Shown one piece after another: positions 17,123-26,646 of a stretch of 64,000 bases of DNA. Made by a program: the position numbers and the translations under genes. Where the stretch lies: positions 114,384 through 178,383 of the forward strand of contig SIAK01000001.1 in NCBI GenBank assembly GCA_009691805.1. The letters run 5' to 3'. The notes beneath the pieces were generated by a model that was not told the origin of the DNA, ran no database searches, and saw nothing but the letters and a program-made list of their open reading frames with translations. Each line of letters begins with the position of its first letter. Positions within the stretch are counted from its first letter, which is position 1. This stretch comes from Phycisphaerales bacterium (GTDB lineage Bacteria > Planctomycetota > Phycisphaerae > Phycisphaerales > SM1A02).

Positions 17123-19858
17123 ATGCAGCGTTCCATCCTCTTCAGTCTGGCAATCGTTCCCACTCTTCTGTCGTCCTTTGTGTCGAGCGTCGCGCTCGCG
17201 CAGGATCTTCCAAAGTGGGAGGACGTCTCGAAGGATTATGAAAAGATCGTGACCACGCCCGATGGTCAATCGCTCTTCGCGCTGTACGCGAAGAAGAAAG
17301 ATGATCAAGCGCTCGCTGAACTTCCGCGCGGCTGGGAGAAGATGAAGTTTCTTCTCGCGGCGACTCCATCCGGAGGTGTTTTGTTCAGCGGACTACACGG
17401 TCCCACGCGCTACGCGTTCTGGCGACAGTTTGGAAATCGTCTCGCGCTTGTCGAGCCACAACTCGAAGTGCGTTCGACAGGTGAGCAGACCTCGAAGGAT
17501 TCTGTGCGTCGCATCTTCACCGACACGGTGATTCTCGAAGTGCCGATTGCATGCATGGGGCCTAACGGTCAACCTGTGATCGATCTCGATGCGATGCTGG
17601 TGGGGCAATCACAGCAGCTCGCAGGCATCAGTCTCAACGTGCGTCTCGCGAAGTTGTCGAAGCTGAAGAGCTTCCCGCAGAATCTTGAAATCGCGATTGA
17701 AGCGCCTGATCAAGGCGGCACCTTTAAGTCCCTGCACTATTCGATCTCGCAACTGCCGGACAATCCAGACTACAAGCCGCGACTCGCAGACGATCGCATC
17801 GGCTTCTTCACGACAGACTTCAAGGATCTCGGTCTCTACGGCACTGAGACCAACATGCAGCGGTACATCCATCGTTGGAACGTCGAGAAGCGTGAAGCGA
17901 AGTTGTCGCTTTCGCCACCAAAGGAACCGATTGTGTTCTACATCGAGCACACCATTCCCGTGCGCTACCGACGGTACGTGCGCGATGGTATTTTGCAGTG
18001 GAATGCGGCGTTTGAGCAGATCGGCATCGACAACGCGATCGAGGTTTATCAACAGGATGAGTTGACGGGTGCGCACATGGATAAGGATCCAGAGGATGTG
18101 CGGTACAACTTTATTCGTTGGCTCAACAACGACGTGTCGACGGCCATCGGGCCAAGCCGCGTGAACCCAAACACCGGACAGATTCTTGACGCGGACGTCG
18201 TACTCACCGATGGTTGGATTCGTGCCTTCTACAACTGGTACGAAGAGAAGCCGATGGACACCGCGCAGAGTCTTTCCGCAGACACACTCACATGGCTTGA
18301 AAAACACGCCGAATGGGATCCACGCATTCAGTTGCTTGCACCAAGTGCGCGCCAAACTGCTCTTGAAGATCGCATGACCCGCGTTGCCGCGGGCGACCTC
18401 GATCCTGCGGACAGCCGCAAGGATCCGGCGCTCGCTGCAAGTCCAGAGCTGCGCGAAGTGCATCGTTGGTTCAGTTCACAACCAGCAAAGTGCACGAGTC
18501 CGTTGTGCTTCGCTGCGCACGGCATGGCGATGGACATGGCGGTCGCAAACATGGCGCTTGAAAGCTTTGGCGCGATTGGATTGAACGCAGACCCTGCGAC
18601 ACCCGAAGTGGAAATGCTTGACGGTGTGCCGGAAGCATTCGTTGGCCCGCAGGTTGCGCATCTTGTCGCGCACGAAGTTGGTCACACGCTTGGCCTTCGT
18701 CACAACTTCAAGGGTTCGAGTATCTACACCCTTGATCAGATCAATAGCGCTGATTTCAAGGGCAAGAAGCCCATCGCAGCCAGCGTCATGGATTACATGG
18801 CGACCAACTTCAATGTCGACAAGGACAATGTTCAAGGCGACTACACGATGATTGGCATCGGCCCCTACGACATGTGGGCGATGGAGTACGGTTACACCGA
18901 CAAGGATCCGACGAAGGTCGCCGCGAAAGTGGGCGAGCCTGGGCACGTGTATCTCACCGATGAAGATACGCTCGGACCAGATCCACTCGCGCGCCGTTAC
19001 GACTTCTCGGCGGATCCACTTGAGTACGCCAATGCGCAGATGGCGCTCATCAAGATGCTGCGTGAGAACTTGATCACGAAGTACGTCAAGGATGGCGATA
19101 GCTGGGAGCGCGCTCGCAAGGGCTACTCGAAGACTCTCGCCAAGCAACGACAGATGATCGACATGATGTCGGCATGGGTTGGTGGCACGCACGTCAGTCG
19201 CGTGAAGAAGGGCGATGCGAATACGAGTGATCCACTCAAGCCTGTTCCCGCAGCGCAACAGCGCTCGGCGCTGCAGTTCATCATTGCGAATGCGTTCAAC
19301 GATGCTGCGTTCGGATTGACGCCTGAGATTGCGAACAAGATGTCGTTCGAGAAGTGGGGCGACATACAGAGTTTCACGACAAACTCCGCGTGGGCCATCA
19401 ACGACGCGATCGCGGCGTTGCAGAATGGCGCGCTCACCCTCGTGCTCAATCCTGCGACGCTTTCTCGCGTCTACGACAATGAGTTCCGTGCAAGCGGCGA
19501 TGACGATGCGGTCACGATGCCCGAAGTGATCGACACCGTTTGTCGCTCAATCTTCACGGAAATCGACGACGGTAGCTTGGGTTCTAGCAACGCGCGCAAG
19601 CCAGTCATCTCCACGTGGCGCCGCAATGCGCAGGCGGATCTCACCGATCGCTTGTGCAAGATCGCCACGGGGAATGCAGGCATGCCTCCCGTCGTTCGAC
19701 AGTTGGCATCCGCGCAATTGCGCCGTCTCAATACTGAGTTGCAGGCGATGTTGAAGAAGGCGAACTCAGGAAACTGTGACGCCTACACCTTGGCACATCT
19801 TGAGGATTTGCAAGCACGCTGCAGCCGCGCGCTCGACGCAATCATGGTCGCGAACTGA
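17123..19858 (+). CDS. Secreted zinc-dependent metalloprotease (DUF5117/DUF4953-like)
   Basis: 911 residues with a signal peptide ending near SVALAQD. The metzincin-type zinc motif is VAHEVGHTLGLRHNFKGSS (HExxHxxGxxHN) around residue 520, followed by a Met-turn candidate SVMDYM. Upstream are beta-rich stretches typical of DUF5117 proteins, including IEHTIPVRYRRYVRDGILQWNAAFEQIG and FIRWLNNDVSTAIGPSR. The C-terminal ~300 residues are helical. The protein probably acts in the periplasm or outside the cell; its substrate is unknown. An AGGAG lies about ten bases before the ATG, and a terminator follows the gene. Confidence 0.9.
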   Translation: MQRSILFSLAIVPTLLSSFVSSVALAQDLPKWEDVSKDYEKIVTTPDGQSLFALYAKKKDDQALAELPRGWEKMKFLLAATPSGGVLFSGLHGPTRYAFWRQFGNRLALVEPQLEVRSTGEQTSKDSVRRIFTDTVILEVPIACMGPNGQPVIDLDAMLVGQSQQLAGISLNVRLAKLSKLKSFPQNLEIAIEAPDQGGTFKSLHYSISQLPDNPDYKPRLADDRIGFFTTDFKDLGLYGTETNMQRYIHRWNVEKREAKLSLSPPKEPIVFYIEHTIPVRYRRYVRDGILQWNAAFEQIGIDNAIEVYQQDELTGAHMDKDPEDVRYNFIRWLNNDVSTAIGPSRVNPNTGQILDADVVLTDGWIRAFYNWYEEKPMDTAQSLSADTLTWLEKHAEWDPRIQLLAPSARQTALEDRMTRVAAGDLDPADSRKDPALAASPELREVHRWFSSQPAKCTSPLCFAAHGMAMDMAVANMALESFGAIGLNADPATPEVEMLDGVPEAFVGPQVAHLVAHEVGHTLGLRHNFKGSSIYTLDQINSADFKGKKPIAASVMDYMATNFNVDKDNVQGDYTMIGIGPYDMWAMEYGYTDKDPTKVAAKVGEPGHVYLTDEDTLGPDPLARRYDFSADPLEYANAQMALIKMLRENLITKYVKDGDSWERARKGYSKTLAKQRQMIDMMSAWVGGTHVSRVKKGDANTSDPLKPVPAAQQRSALQFIIANAFNDAAFGLTPEIANKMSFEKWGDIQSFTTNSAWAINDAIAALQNGALTLVLNPATLSRVYDNEFRASGDDDAVTMPEVIDTVCRSIFTEIDDGSLGSSNARKPVISTWRRNAQADLTDRLCKIATGNAGMPPVVRQLASAQLRRLNTELQAMLKKANSGNCDAYTLAHLEDLQARCSRALDAIMVAN

Positions 19859-19888
19859 TTCAGGCGAGCATTGCACTGATATTTTCCA

Positions 19889-19919
19889 CAGGCGCGGGTT
19901 CCAGCCCGCGCCTGTTTTC
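19889..19919 (+). terminator. Intrinsic terminator after metalloprotease gene
   Basis: 10-bp stem CAGGCGCGGG / CCCGCGCCTG with a TTCCAG loop, then TTTTCTTT. It lies 30 bases beyond the metalloprotease stop and just before the PSD1 gene. Confidence 0.85.
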
Positions 19920-19954
19920 TTTGTGCATGACTTCGTATGGGGTATGTTGGACAC

Positions 19955-22180
19955 ATGCGTTATGGCGCGGCATTCTTGGCGCTCCTCCTCGCGATGGCAA
20001 TGCTCTTGCTCTTCCAAGTGCAGCCGCTCATCGCGAACACGGTCGACGACGCAACTCTCCGTCCCGTGGACTTTGATGCAGAGGTGCTCCCGATTATCTC
20101 CGAGCATTGCTTTCGTTGTCACGGCGGCGTGCGTGAAATGAACGGACTGAATCTCATCACTCGAGATCGTGCCACGCAGGTCGCAAAGAGTGGCGCGTTT
20201 GCGATTGTTCCATCGCACCCTGAGTCGAGCGAAATGATTCGGCGAATCAATCTTGTGGGGGGCGCCAAGCAGATGCCGCCGGCGACGAGCGCGCTGTCCG
20301 CTCAACAACGCGCGCTCCTTGAGCGTTGGATTGCGGAGGGTGCGCAGTGGGAGAAGCCTTGGGCGATGCAAGAGATTCGCGATGAAGCTTCGCCGAATGT
20401 GCGTCACGCATCTTGGCCGCGCGAAGATCTCGACGCGTTTGTGCTTGCGGAACTTGAGCGGCGTGGCCTCGAGCCCGCACCTGAGGCAGATCGTCAGACA
20501 CTCTTGCGGCGCGTGTCGCTCGATCTCACGGGATTGCCGCCGGAGCCTGAAGCCGTCGCTGCGTTTCTTGCAGATGAGGGCGACGACGCGTACGAGCGCG
20601 TCGTCGATGGATTGCTCGCGAGTCCGCACTACGGGGAGCGATGGGCGCGACTGTGGTTGGATCTTGCGCGCTACGCCGACACGCAAGGCTACGAGAAGGA
20701 TCTTCCGCGCACGATGTGGCTTTGGCGTGATTGGGTGATCGACGCGCTTAACGCGGATATGCCGTACGACGAGTTTTCTCTGCGTCTTCTCGCAGGGGAT
20801 CTCCTCGAAGACGCGACGGAAGGTGATCGCATTGCAACGGCGTTTCATCGCAACACATTGACGAACACCGAGGGCGGCACCGATGACGAAGAGTTTCGCA
20901 TCGCGGCGGTCATGGATCGAGTTGCGACGACCTGGCAAGCGTGGATGGGTACGACATTTCAATGCACGCAATGCCACGGGCATCCGTTCGAGCCGTACGC
21001 GCATCGCGAGTACTACGAGTTTCTCGCATTCTTCAATCAGACTGCGGATGTTGATCGCGATGATGACGCGCCGATCTTGAAAGCAAAGTCGGCGCAGTTT
21101 GGAGAAACAAGTGTCCTCGTGATGCAAGAGCTTCCCGCCGAGCAAGCGCGCAAGACGCATCTATTCTTGCGCGGAAGCCGCGTCGCGCCTGCGGAAGAAG
21201 TGACGGCGAACACACCGTCGGTCCTTCCAGCGATGGATGCGTCGCTGCCGCGCAACCGACTCGGGCTCGCGCGCTGGCTGTTTGATCCGAAGCATCCGCT
21301 CACCGCTCGCGTTGCGGCGAACCGACAATGGGAGACGCTCTTTGGACGCGGCATTGTCGAATCGAGTGAGGACTTCAGTCTCCATCCACAGGTTCCTGAA
21401 CTGCTCGGTCATCTTGCGACGCGCTTGCGCGCGCTTGATTTCTCGATGAAAGCGTTCACGCGGGAGATCGTGCTCAGCGCAACATACCGGCAGTCGAGCG
21501 TCGCGAGTGCCACGACTCTCGCGAGAGATCCCGACAATCGTTTCTTCTCGCGCGCGATCAAGCGCCGTCTTGAAGCGGAAACTGTGCGTGATGCGAGTCT
21601 CGCTGTCGGTGGAGTGTTGACGCGAACGATGCACGGTCCGCCCGTGATGCCGCCGCAACCGCCAGGCGTGTGGGCAACGGTCTACAGCGGCGAGAACTGG
21701 AAGGTGAGCGAAGGCGGCGACGCGACGCGCCGATCGATCTACACCTATTGGAAGCGCACGAGTCCGCATCCGCAGATGCTCGCGCTTGATGCACCGAGTC
21801 GCGAAACTTGCACGGTGCGTCGCACGGCAACGAACACGCCGATTGCGACACTGGCGACATTCAACGACCCCGCGATGCTCGATGCTGCGGGTGGTCTCGC
21901 GCGGCGTGCTCTGCTTGAGGAGCACGCGAACACTCGCGCTCGCACGGCGTACATGTTCAACGTGGCGTTGTCGCGCGGAGCATCTTCACAAGAACTCGAT
22001 CGCCTCGATGCCTTCGTCGAGGGGGAGCGAGAACGCTTCGCAACCGATACGACCGCGCGCGATGCGTTTCTCGCTGCACTGCGAACTCCTGACGGCACAC
22101 TGGATCTCTCCGAGTACGCCGCGCTCACAAGTGGCGCAAATCTCATCCTCAATCTCGATGAGTTTCTGACGACGAAGTAA
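19955..22180 (+). CDS. Planctomycete cytochrome / DUF1549 / DUF1553 protein (PSD1 family)
   Basis: About 741 residues from ATG 19955, which starts a membrane or signal helix (AAFLALLLAMAMLLLFQV); ATG 19937 is the longer alternative. Domains: PSCyt1 with a single haem motif HCFRCHG preceded by FDAEVLPIISE; DUF1549 with LDLTGLPPEPEAVAAFL, YERVVDGLLASPHYGERWA and WLDLARYADTQGYEKD; a second CTQCHGHPFEPY motif; then DUF1553 (RNRLGLARWLFDPKHPLTAR, AANRQWETLFGRGIVES). The role of this family is unknown; it almost always pairs with DUF1501 proteins, as here. Followed after five bases by the DUF1501 gene. Confidence 0.93.
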   Translation: MRYGAAFLALLLAMAMLLLFQVQPLIANTVDDATLRPVDFDAEVLPIISEHCFRCHGGVREMNGLNLITRDRATQVAKSGAFAIVPSHPESSEMIRRINLVGGAKQMPPATSALSAQQRALLERWIAEGAQWEKPWAMQEIRDEASPNVRHASWPREDLDAFVLAELERRGLEPAPEADRQTLLRRVSLDLTGLPPEPEAVAAFLADEGDDAYERVVDGLLASPHYGERWARLWLDLARYADTQGYEKDLPRTMWLWRDWVIDALNADMPYDEFSLRLLAGDLLEDATEGDRIATAFHRNTLTNTEGGTDDEEFRIAAVMDRVATTWQAWMGTTFQCTQCHGHPFEPYAHREYYEFLAFFNQTADVDRDDDAPILKAKSAQFGETSVLVMQELPAEQARKTHLFLRGSRVAPAEEVTANTPSVLPAMDASLPRNRLGLARWLFDPKHPLTARVAANRQWETLFGRGIVESSEDFSLHPQVPELLGHLATRLRALDFSMKAFTREIVLSATYRQSSVASATTLARDPDNRFFSRAIKRRLEAETVRDASLAVGGVLTRTMHGPPVMPPQPPGVWATVYSGENWKVSEGGDATRRSIYTYWKRTSPHPQMLALDAPSRETCTVRRTATNTPIATLATFNDPAMLDAAGGLARRALLEEHANTRARTAYMFNVALSRGASSQELDRLDAFVEGERERFATDTTARDAFLAALRTPDGTLDLSEYAALTSGANLILNLDEFLTTK

Positions 22181-22185
22181 TCTCG

Positions 22186-23649
22186 ATGCCGAATCACGAC
22201 GCACAACTCTTGCATCTTGAAGCCGCCACGCGGAGGCGCTTTCTGTGTGACGCAGGATTGTCGCTCGGCGGCGTTGCGCTCGCGTCGTTGCTTGGCAACA
22301 CTGCTTCGGCAGATGCGAGTGGCGCAACAACTCTCGCGCATGACAAACCGAAGTTGCATTTCGCACCACGCGCGAAGTCCGTGATTTTCATCCATCTCGC
22401 GGGCGCGCCGCCGCAACATGATCTCTTTGATCTGAAGCCCGCACTCGATCGTTACAACGGACAGCCATGTCCTGAGGAGTTTCTGAAGGGCGAGAAGTTC
22501 GCGTTCATCAAAGGGCATCCGACACTCCTCGCGAGTCCATTCAAGTTCGCCAAGTTCGGTCAAACGGGCATGGAGCTCTCGCAACTCATTCCCAACATCG
22601 GGAGTATCGCGGATGAAATCACGCTGCTGCGCGGCATGAAGACGGATCAATTCAATCACGCGCCTGCGCAGTTACTCATGCACACAGGCGAGGCGCGCTT
22701 CGGTCATCCTTCGATGGGCGCGTGGCTCTCCTATGGGCTCGGCAGTGCGAAGGCGCAACTCCCAAGCTTTGTCGTGCTCGTCTCGGGTGACAAGACGCCG
22801 GATGCAGGAAAGAGCGTGTGGGGAAGCGGATTCTTGCCAGGACAGTTTCAGGGCGTGCAGTGCCGCACGGTCGGAGAGAGTGTGCTCTATCTCGACGATC
22901 CCGCGGGAACCACGCGCGCGTCGCGAAGAGCGGCGCTGGATGCGATGCGCGATCTCAATGGGCTCTCGCCCTTCGCGGACGAAAGCACGCGTGCGCGCGT
23001 CGAACAATTCGAGATGGCGTATCGCATGCAGATGAGCGTGCCTGAAGCGACCGAGCTTTCGAATGAGAGCGCGGAGACGCTCGCGCTGTATGGAGCCACG
23101 CCTGGTCAGGCGAGCTTTGCGAACAATTGCTTACTCGCGCGGCGACTGGTGGAACGCGGCACGCGCTTCGTGCAACTCTTCGATTGGGGTTGGGACGCGC
23201 ATGGCACGAGCCCTGATGACGATCTGCTCCATCAGCTTCCGAAGAAATGCATGGAATCCGATCGGCCGAGTGCGGCGCTTGTGCTCGACCTTAAACGCCG
23301 CGGACTGCTCGATGAAACGCTGGTGATATGGGGCGGCGAGTTTGGCCGCACGCCAATGGTCGAGTACCGCAACGGCAAGAAGGAATTCATCGGTCGCGAC
23401 CACCATCCTCACTGCTTCAGCATGTGGATGGCGGGCGGTGGAACGAAGAAGGGCTTCGTGCATGGCGCGACGGATGAACTGGGATACTTTGCGACCGAAG
23501 GTGTCGTCGAAGTGCGCGATCTACAAGCGACGATTCTCTCGCTGCTTGGATTCGATCACGAACGATTGACGTATCGACACGCTGGTCTTGATCAACGACT
23601 CACAGGCGTGGTCAAGCCGAGTCGTGTTGTGCACGAGATCATTGCGTAG
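22186..23649 (+). CDS. DUF1501 family exported protein (sulfatase-like fold)
   Basis: 487 residues. A Tat-type N-terminus (TRRRFLCDAGLSLGGVALAS) is followed by the DUF1501 body: AKSVIFIHLAGAPPQHDLFD, QFNHAPAQLLMHTG, SMGAWLSYGLGS, GFLPGQFQGV, and the C-terminal LVIWGGEFGRTPMVEYRNGK and GRDHHPHCFSMWMAGGG. These His/Asp/Glu-rich motifs resemble alkaline-phosphatase/sulfatase metal sites. It forms an operon with the PSD1 gene. Its last 11 bases overlap the convergent SMP-30 gene. Confidence 0.94.
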   Translation: MPNHDAQLLHLEAATRRRFLCDAGLSLGGVALASLLGNTASADASGATTLAHDKPKLHFAPRAKSVIFIHLAGAPPQHDLFDLKPALDRYNGQPCPEEFLKGEKFAFIKGHPTLLASPFKFAKFGQTGMELSQLIPNIGSIADEITLLRGMKTDQFNHAPAQLLMHTGEARFGHPSMGAWLSYGLGSAKAQLPSFVVLVSGDKTPDAGKSVWGSGFLPGQFQGVQCRTVGESVLYLDDPAGTTRASRRAALDAMRDLNGLSPFADESTRARVEQFEMAYRMQMSVPEATELSNESAETLALYGATPGQASFANNCLLARRLVERGTRFVQLFDWGWDAHGTSPDDDLLHQLPKKCMESDRPSAALVLDLKRRGLLDETLVIWGGEFGRTPMVEYRNGKKEFIGRDHHPHCFSMWMAGGGTKKGFVHGATDELGYFATEGVVEVRDLQATILSLLGFDHERLTYRHAGLDQRLTGVVKPSRVVHEIIA

Positions 23650-24670
23650 GAGTTGGCGTTGTCGTCGTCGTCGCGGAAGCCGGCGCGACTGGCTTCTCGC
23701 GCGTTGGCGCCGATCGCTCAAGTTCGACGGCATACACGCCGCGCACCGCGGTGACAAAGAGCGTGTGGCCACTCACGCCACCGAGAAAACAGTTCGAAGG
23801 GTTCTCAGGAAATCGAATGTCGCCAAGCGCGACGCCGTCTTCGGAAAGAATGAAAATCTTCGCGCGCGCCGGGACAGTGATGTAGAGCGTGCCTTCGCTG
23901 TCGATGCAGAGTCCATCACCTGCAGTTTGCGCGCGCGTGCCCGCAGGGATTTCGTAGAAGACGCGACCTTCGCCGAGCGTCATCGCGCTCACCACGGGGT
24001 ACGCGCGCATCTTGCGATCGATGTAGGGCAAGACGTAGAGCGTTTTCTCGTCGTTGGAAAGTCGAACGCCATTCGGCGCGCGCACATCCGACACAAGCAC
24101 CTTTGCTTTGCCACCTGTGGACGCAACAGCGAGCACCGCATCTGGCGGAGTCTTGTCGGATTTGCGACCAATGATCGGCGCTGTGAAATAGATCGTGCCG
24201 TCGCGAGCGATGCAGAGATCATTCACGCTCCCCAGCGGCGTTCCATCTTCGCGCGCGTCGCACACCGTGCTCATCGACTTGGTCGCCAGATCAATCTTCA
24301 CGATGCGACCACTCGCACTCGCGCAGCCGTAGAGCGTTCCATCTTGCGCGAACGCGAGCCCGTTCATTCCTTCGGTTTTTTCAAGCGCGACTTCAGGCTT
24401 GCCATCGGGCGCGAGGCGCATGATTTCGTTGCGCGGAATGTCCGTCCAGTAGAGGACGCCAGCCGCGTCACACGCAGGCCCTTCCGTAAAGATCTGTCCT
24501 TCAGCGAGCCGCCGAATCGGCGCGCCTTCCGCGACGATGCCTGCGGTTGTTTTTTCGACCGTGCCCACAATCGTTCCTGGTGCAGAGGCCGCGCTGGGAG
24601 TGGTGGCGATCGGCGGCGTTGCGATCTGCGAGATTGAGAATGCGAGCGGTGCGAGAATGTTGTGGATCAT
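23639..24670 (-). CDS. SMP-30/gluconolactonase-like beta-propeller, exported
   Basis: 343 residues with a hydrophobic N-terminus (NILAPLAFSISQIA), suggesting export. SGL-family features: LAEGQIFTEGPACDAAGVLYWTDIPR with the metal-binding Glu, EGMNGLAFAQDGTLYG, GSVNDLCIARDGTIYFTAP with Asn/Asp ligands, and GDGLCIDSEGTLYI. It probably hydrolyses a lactone or is a related six-bladed propeller; the substrate cannot be told. The start overlaps the stop of the upstream DedA gene (ATGA), so it is the last gene of a TerC-DedA-SMP30 minus-strand unit. Confidence 0.87.
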   Translation of the reverse strand: MIHNILAPLAFSISQIATPPIATTPSAASAPGTIVGTVEKTTAGIVAEGAPIRRLAEGQIFTEGPACDAAGVLYWTDIPRNEIMRLAPDGKPEVALEKTEGMNGLAFAQDGTLYGCASASGRIVKIDLATKSMSTVCDAREDGTPLGSVNDLCIARDGTIYFTAPIIGRKSDKTPPDAVLAVASTGGKAKVLVSDVRAPNGVRLSNDEKTLYVLPYIDRKMRAYPVVSAMTLGEGRVFYEIPAGTRAQTAGDGLCIDSEGTLYITVPARAKIFILSEDGVALGDIRFPENPSNCFLGGVSGHTLFVTAVRGVYAVELERSAPTREKPVAPASATTTTTPTPTQ

Positions 24671-25326
24671 GGAGCGTTCATTTCACCGCGCTTCGTTCGT
24701 CGCGAAGACCACCATCCCCACACGAGTGGCATGATGCTGACAACGATGATGAGGAGCACGAACTTCGAGAAGTTTGCCTTCACGAACGGAAGGTTTCCGA
24801 AGAGGTAGCCCGCGCCCACGAAAAGGACGACCCAGAGTGTGGCGCCAATCACACTTGACAGAAGAAAGCGCCAGTAGGGCATCGCGCCAACGCCTGCAAC
24901 GAACGGCGCGAACGTGCGCACGACCGGTGCGAATCGCGCGAGGATGATGGCCTTCGTGCCGTGCTTGTCAAAGAACTGCTGCGTGCGTTCGAGATGGGAT
25001 TTTTTCAGCCAGCGCATTTTCCCACTAAACGCGCGTGGCCCAATGATGCGACCCACGCGGTAGTTCAAATTGTCGCCCGCGAGTGCAGCGACAAAGATGA
25101 TCAGCGCGATGAGCCGTACATCAAGATCGCCGATCGCCGCAATCGCGCCCATGGCAAAGAGCAGCGAATCGCCGGGCAAGAGCGGAAGCACGACCAAGCC
25201 GGTCTCGCAGAACACGATCGCGAAGAGAAGGACATAAGTCCACACGCCGTAGTCGCGGACGAACTCGGCCAAGAGCGTGTCAAGATCGGTAAACAAGCGG
25301 AGAAACAGGTCGAAAGCGTCACTCAC
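24667..25326 (-). CDS. DedA-family membrane protein
   Basis: 219 residues. DedA (SNARE-associated/VTT) signature: VLPLLPGDSLLFAMGAIAA, DNLNYRVGRIIGPRAF, KHGTKAIILARFAPVVRTFAPFVAG with the conserved Arg residues, and MPYWRFLLSSVIGATLW. The family acts in lipid flipping or membrane homeostasis. It starts at a GTG that overlaps the TerC stop and overlaps the SMP-30 start at its end. A second, more distant DedA protein is encoded at 54659-55552. Confidence 0.95.
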   Translation of the reverse strand: MSDAFDLFLRLFTDLDTLLAEFVRDYGVWTYVLLFAIVFCETGLVVLPLLPGDSLLFAMGAIAAIGDLDVRLIALIIFVAALAGDNLNYRVGRIIGPRAFSGKMRWLKKSHLERTQQFFDKHGTKAIILARFAPVVRTFAPFVAGVGAMPYWRFLLSSVIGATLWVVLFVGAGYLFGNLPFVKANFSKFVLLIIVVSIMPLVWGWWSSRRTKRGEMNAP

Positions 25327-26375
25327 GCGTTGGGCTCCGAAGCCTTCGTGCCGCTTGCAGGCGGGAAGAGCACGGAGAGCACGAGGCAGCCCCCGATGAG
25401 TGTCGCGATGACCGCGAGCGAAAGCGTGATAGGGAAATGTCCATCTTCAAAGAAGCGACCGAGGAACGTCATCTTGGCGCCGACAAAGATGAGCACGAGT
25501 CCAAGTCCGTACTTCAACAGGTAGAAGCGCTGCATCGCTTCGGCAACGACAAAGAACATCGCGCGGAGTCCAAGGATTGCGAGAACGTTCGATGCGAATG
25601 CGACGATCGGTTCGCGCGAGATACCAAGCACCGCGGGAACACTGTCGACAGCGAAAACGATGTCGGTCGTTTCAACGACACAGAGCGCGATCATCAACGG
25701 CGTCGCAAAGAGCACGCCGTTTTCACGCACGAAGAAACGATGACCGCGGAAGCCATCCGTAATCGGAAGCACATATTTCAGCGTGCGAACAAGCACATTT
25801 CGATCAGGATGTGGCGTTGCGTCGCCCATTCCATCCGAGCGCAGCACCTTGTAGCCTGTGAGAATCAGGAACGCACCCATGACGATGAGCGTCCATTCAA
25901 ACTGCGCGAGCCCCGTACCGATGGCGATGAAAATCCCACGGAAGACAATCGCACCGAGAATCCCATAGAAGAGGACGCGATGTTGCAGCGCTCGCGGAAT
26001 TGCGAAGTAGCGGAAGAGCACGATGAAGACGAACAGGTTGTCGATGGAGAGCGAGACTTCGATTGCGTACGCGGCGCTGAATTGCATGAACAGTTCGCGC
26101 GCCGCTCCACTTGGTCCCGCGTTGAACCAAATCGAGTTTTCGAGAAGCTCGGGATGCGCATGAAGTTCCTGATGCGCCCACATCCAGAAACCGAGCGAGC
26201 AGAGCACGGCGATGCTCACGCAGGTCAAAGTCCATACAAAGGAAGCCCGAAACGAGGGCTCTCTGCGCTTGAGTCCGAAGACGAGCAAATCGACAGTCAG
26301 GATGCAGCCCATCAACGCCAGAAAGGCAGCGATGACCCACCAGTACTCTGAGATCGGAAAGACGATTGGATTCAA
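25323..26375 (-). CDS. TerC-family integral membrane protein
   Basis: TerC/Alx-type transporter-like protein with about nine membrane segments. Hallmarks: EVSLSIDNLFVFIVLFRYF, VFRGIFIAIGTGL, CVVETTDIVFAVDSVPAVLGIS and LKYGLGLVLIFVGAKM. Proteins of this family are linked to manganese efflux, pH or tellurite response. The frame is open up to 26648, but that would leave no space for a promoter against the divergent porin and add an un-TerC-like 90-residue leader. TTG 26375, just before NPIVFPISEYWW, fits the family start better. The start is uncertain. Confidence 0.9.
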   Translation of the reverse strand: MNPIVFPISEYWWVIAAFLALMGCILTVDLLVFGLKRREPSFRASFVWTLTCVSIAVLCSLGFWMWAHQELHAHPELLENSIWFNAGPSGAARELFMQFSAAYAIEVSLSIDNLFVFIVLFRYFAIPRALQHRVLFYGILGAIVFRGIFIAIGTGLAQFEWTLIVMGAFLILTGYKVLRSDGMGDATPHPDRNVLVRTLKYVLPITDGFRGHRFFVRENGVLFATPLMIALCVVETTDIVFAVDSVPAVLGISREPIVAFASNVLAILGLRAMFFVVAEAMQRFYLLKYGLGLVLIFVGAKMTFLGRFFEDGHFPITLSLAVIATLIGGCLVLSVLFPPASGTKASEPNA

Positions 26376-26646
26376 GGATGAGCCTAGGGGCGAGATTGTG
26401 GAGGCAAGCGAACCAGTTTGGGTGCGCGCTTGATGCGGCAGAATATCCCATTGCGTCAGGAATGGGGTTTCTCTTGCCGAATGGTGTGAGGGGAAGGGGA
26501 GGAACTGCGGTCGAGGGGGAACAAACTCGTCGTAGGGCGAACTCCCGCCTTCAACGCTGTAGCCAGACTTCATGTGAATCGCAGACAATCGAGCACCGAT
26601 TCTCGTCACGCCTAATGCAATTGCGCCTCTAGGCAAGGAGATCCAC

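Noticed and set aside
23588-24637. Long + strand ORF (349 residues) over the SMP-30 gene
   Set aside because: It is the antisense shadow of the SMP-30 gene, with Arg/His-rich composition and no domain pattern; the minus-strand product shows clear family motifs.
26376-26646. Possible manganese (yybP-ykoY) riboswitch upstream of TerC, suggested by GGCGGGAGTT and CGGCAAGAGA words on the minus strand
   Set aside because: The conserved GGGGAGUAG and GGCAAGACC blocks are not matched and the first word folds into its own small hairpin (GGCG...CGCC). A covariance search would decide.
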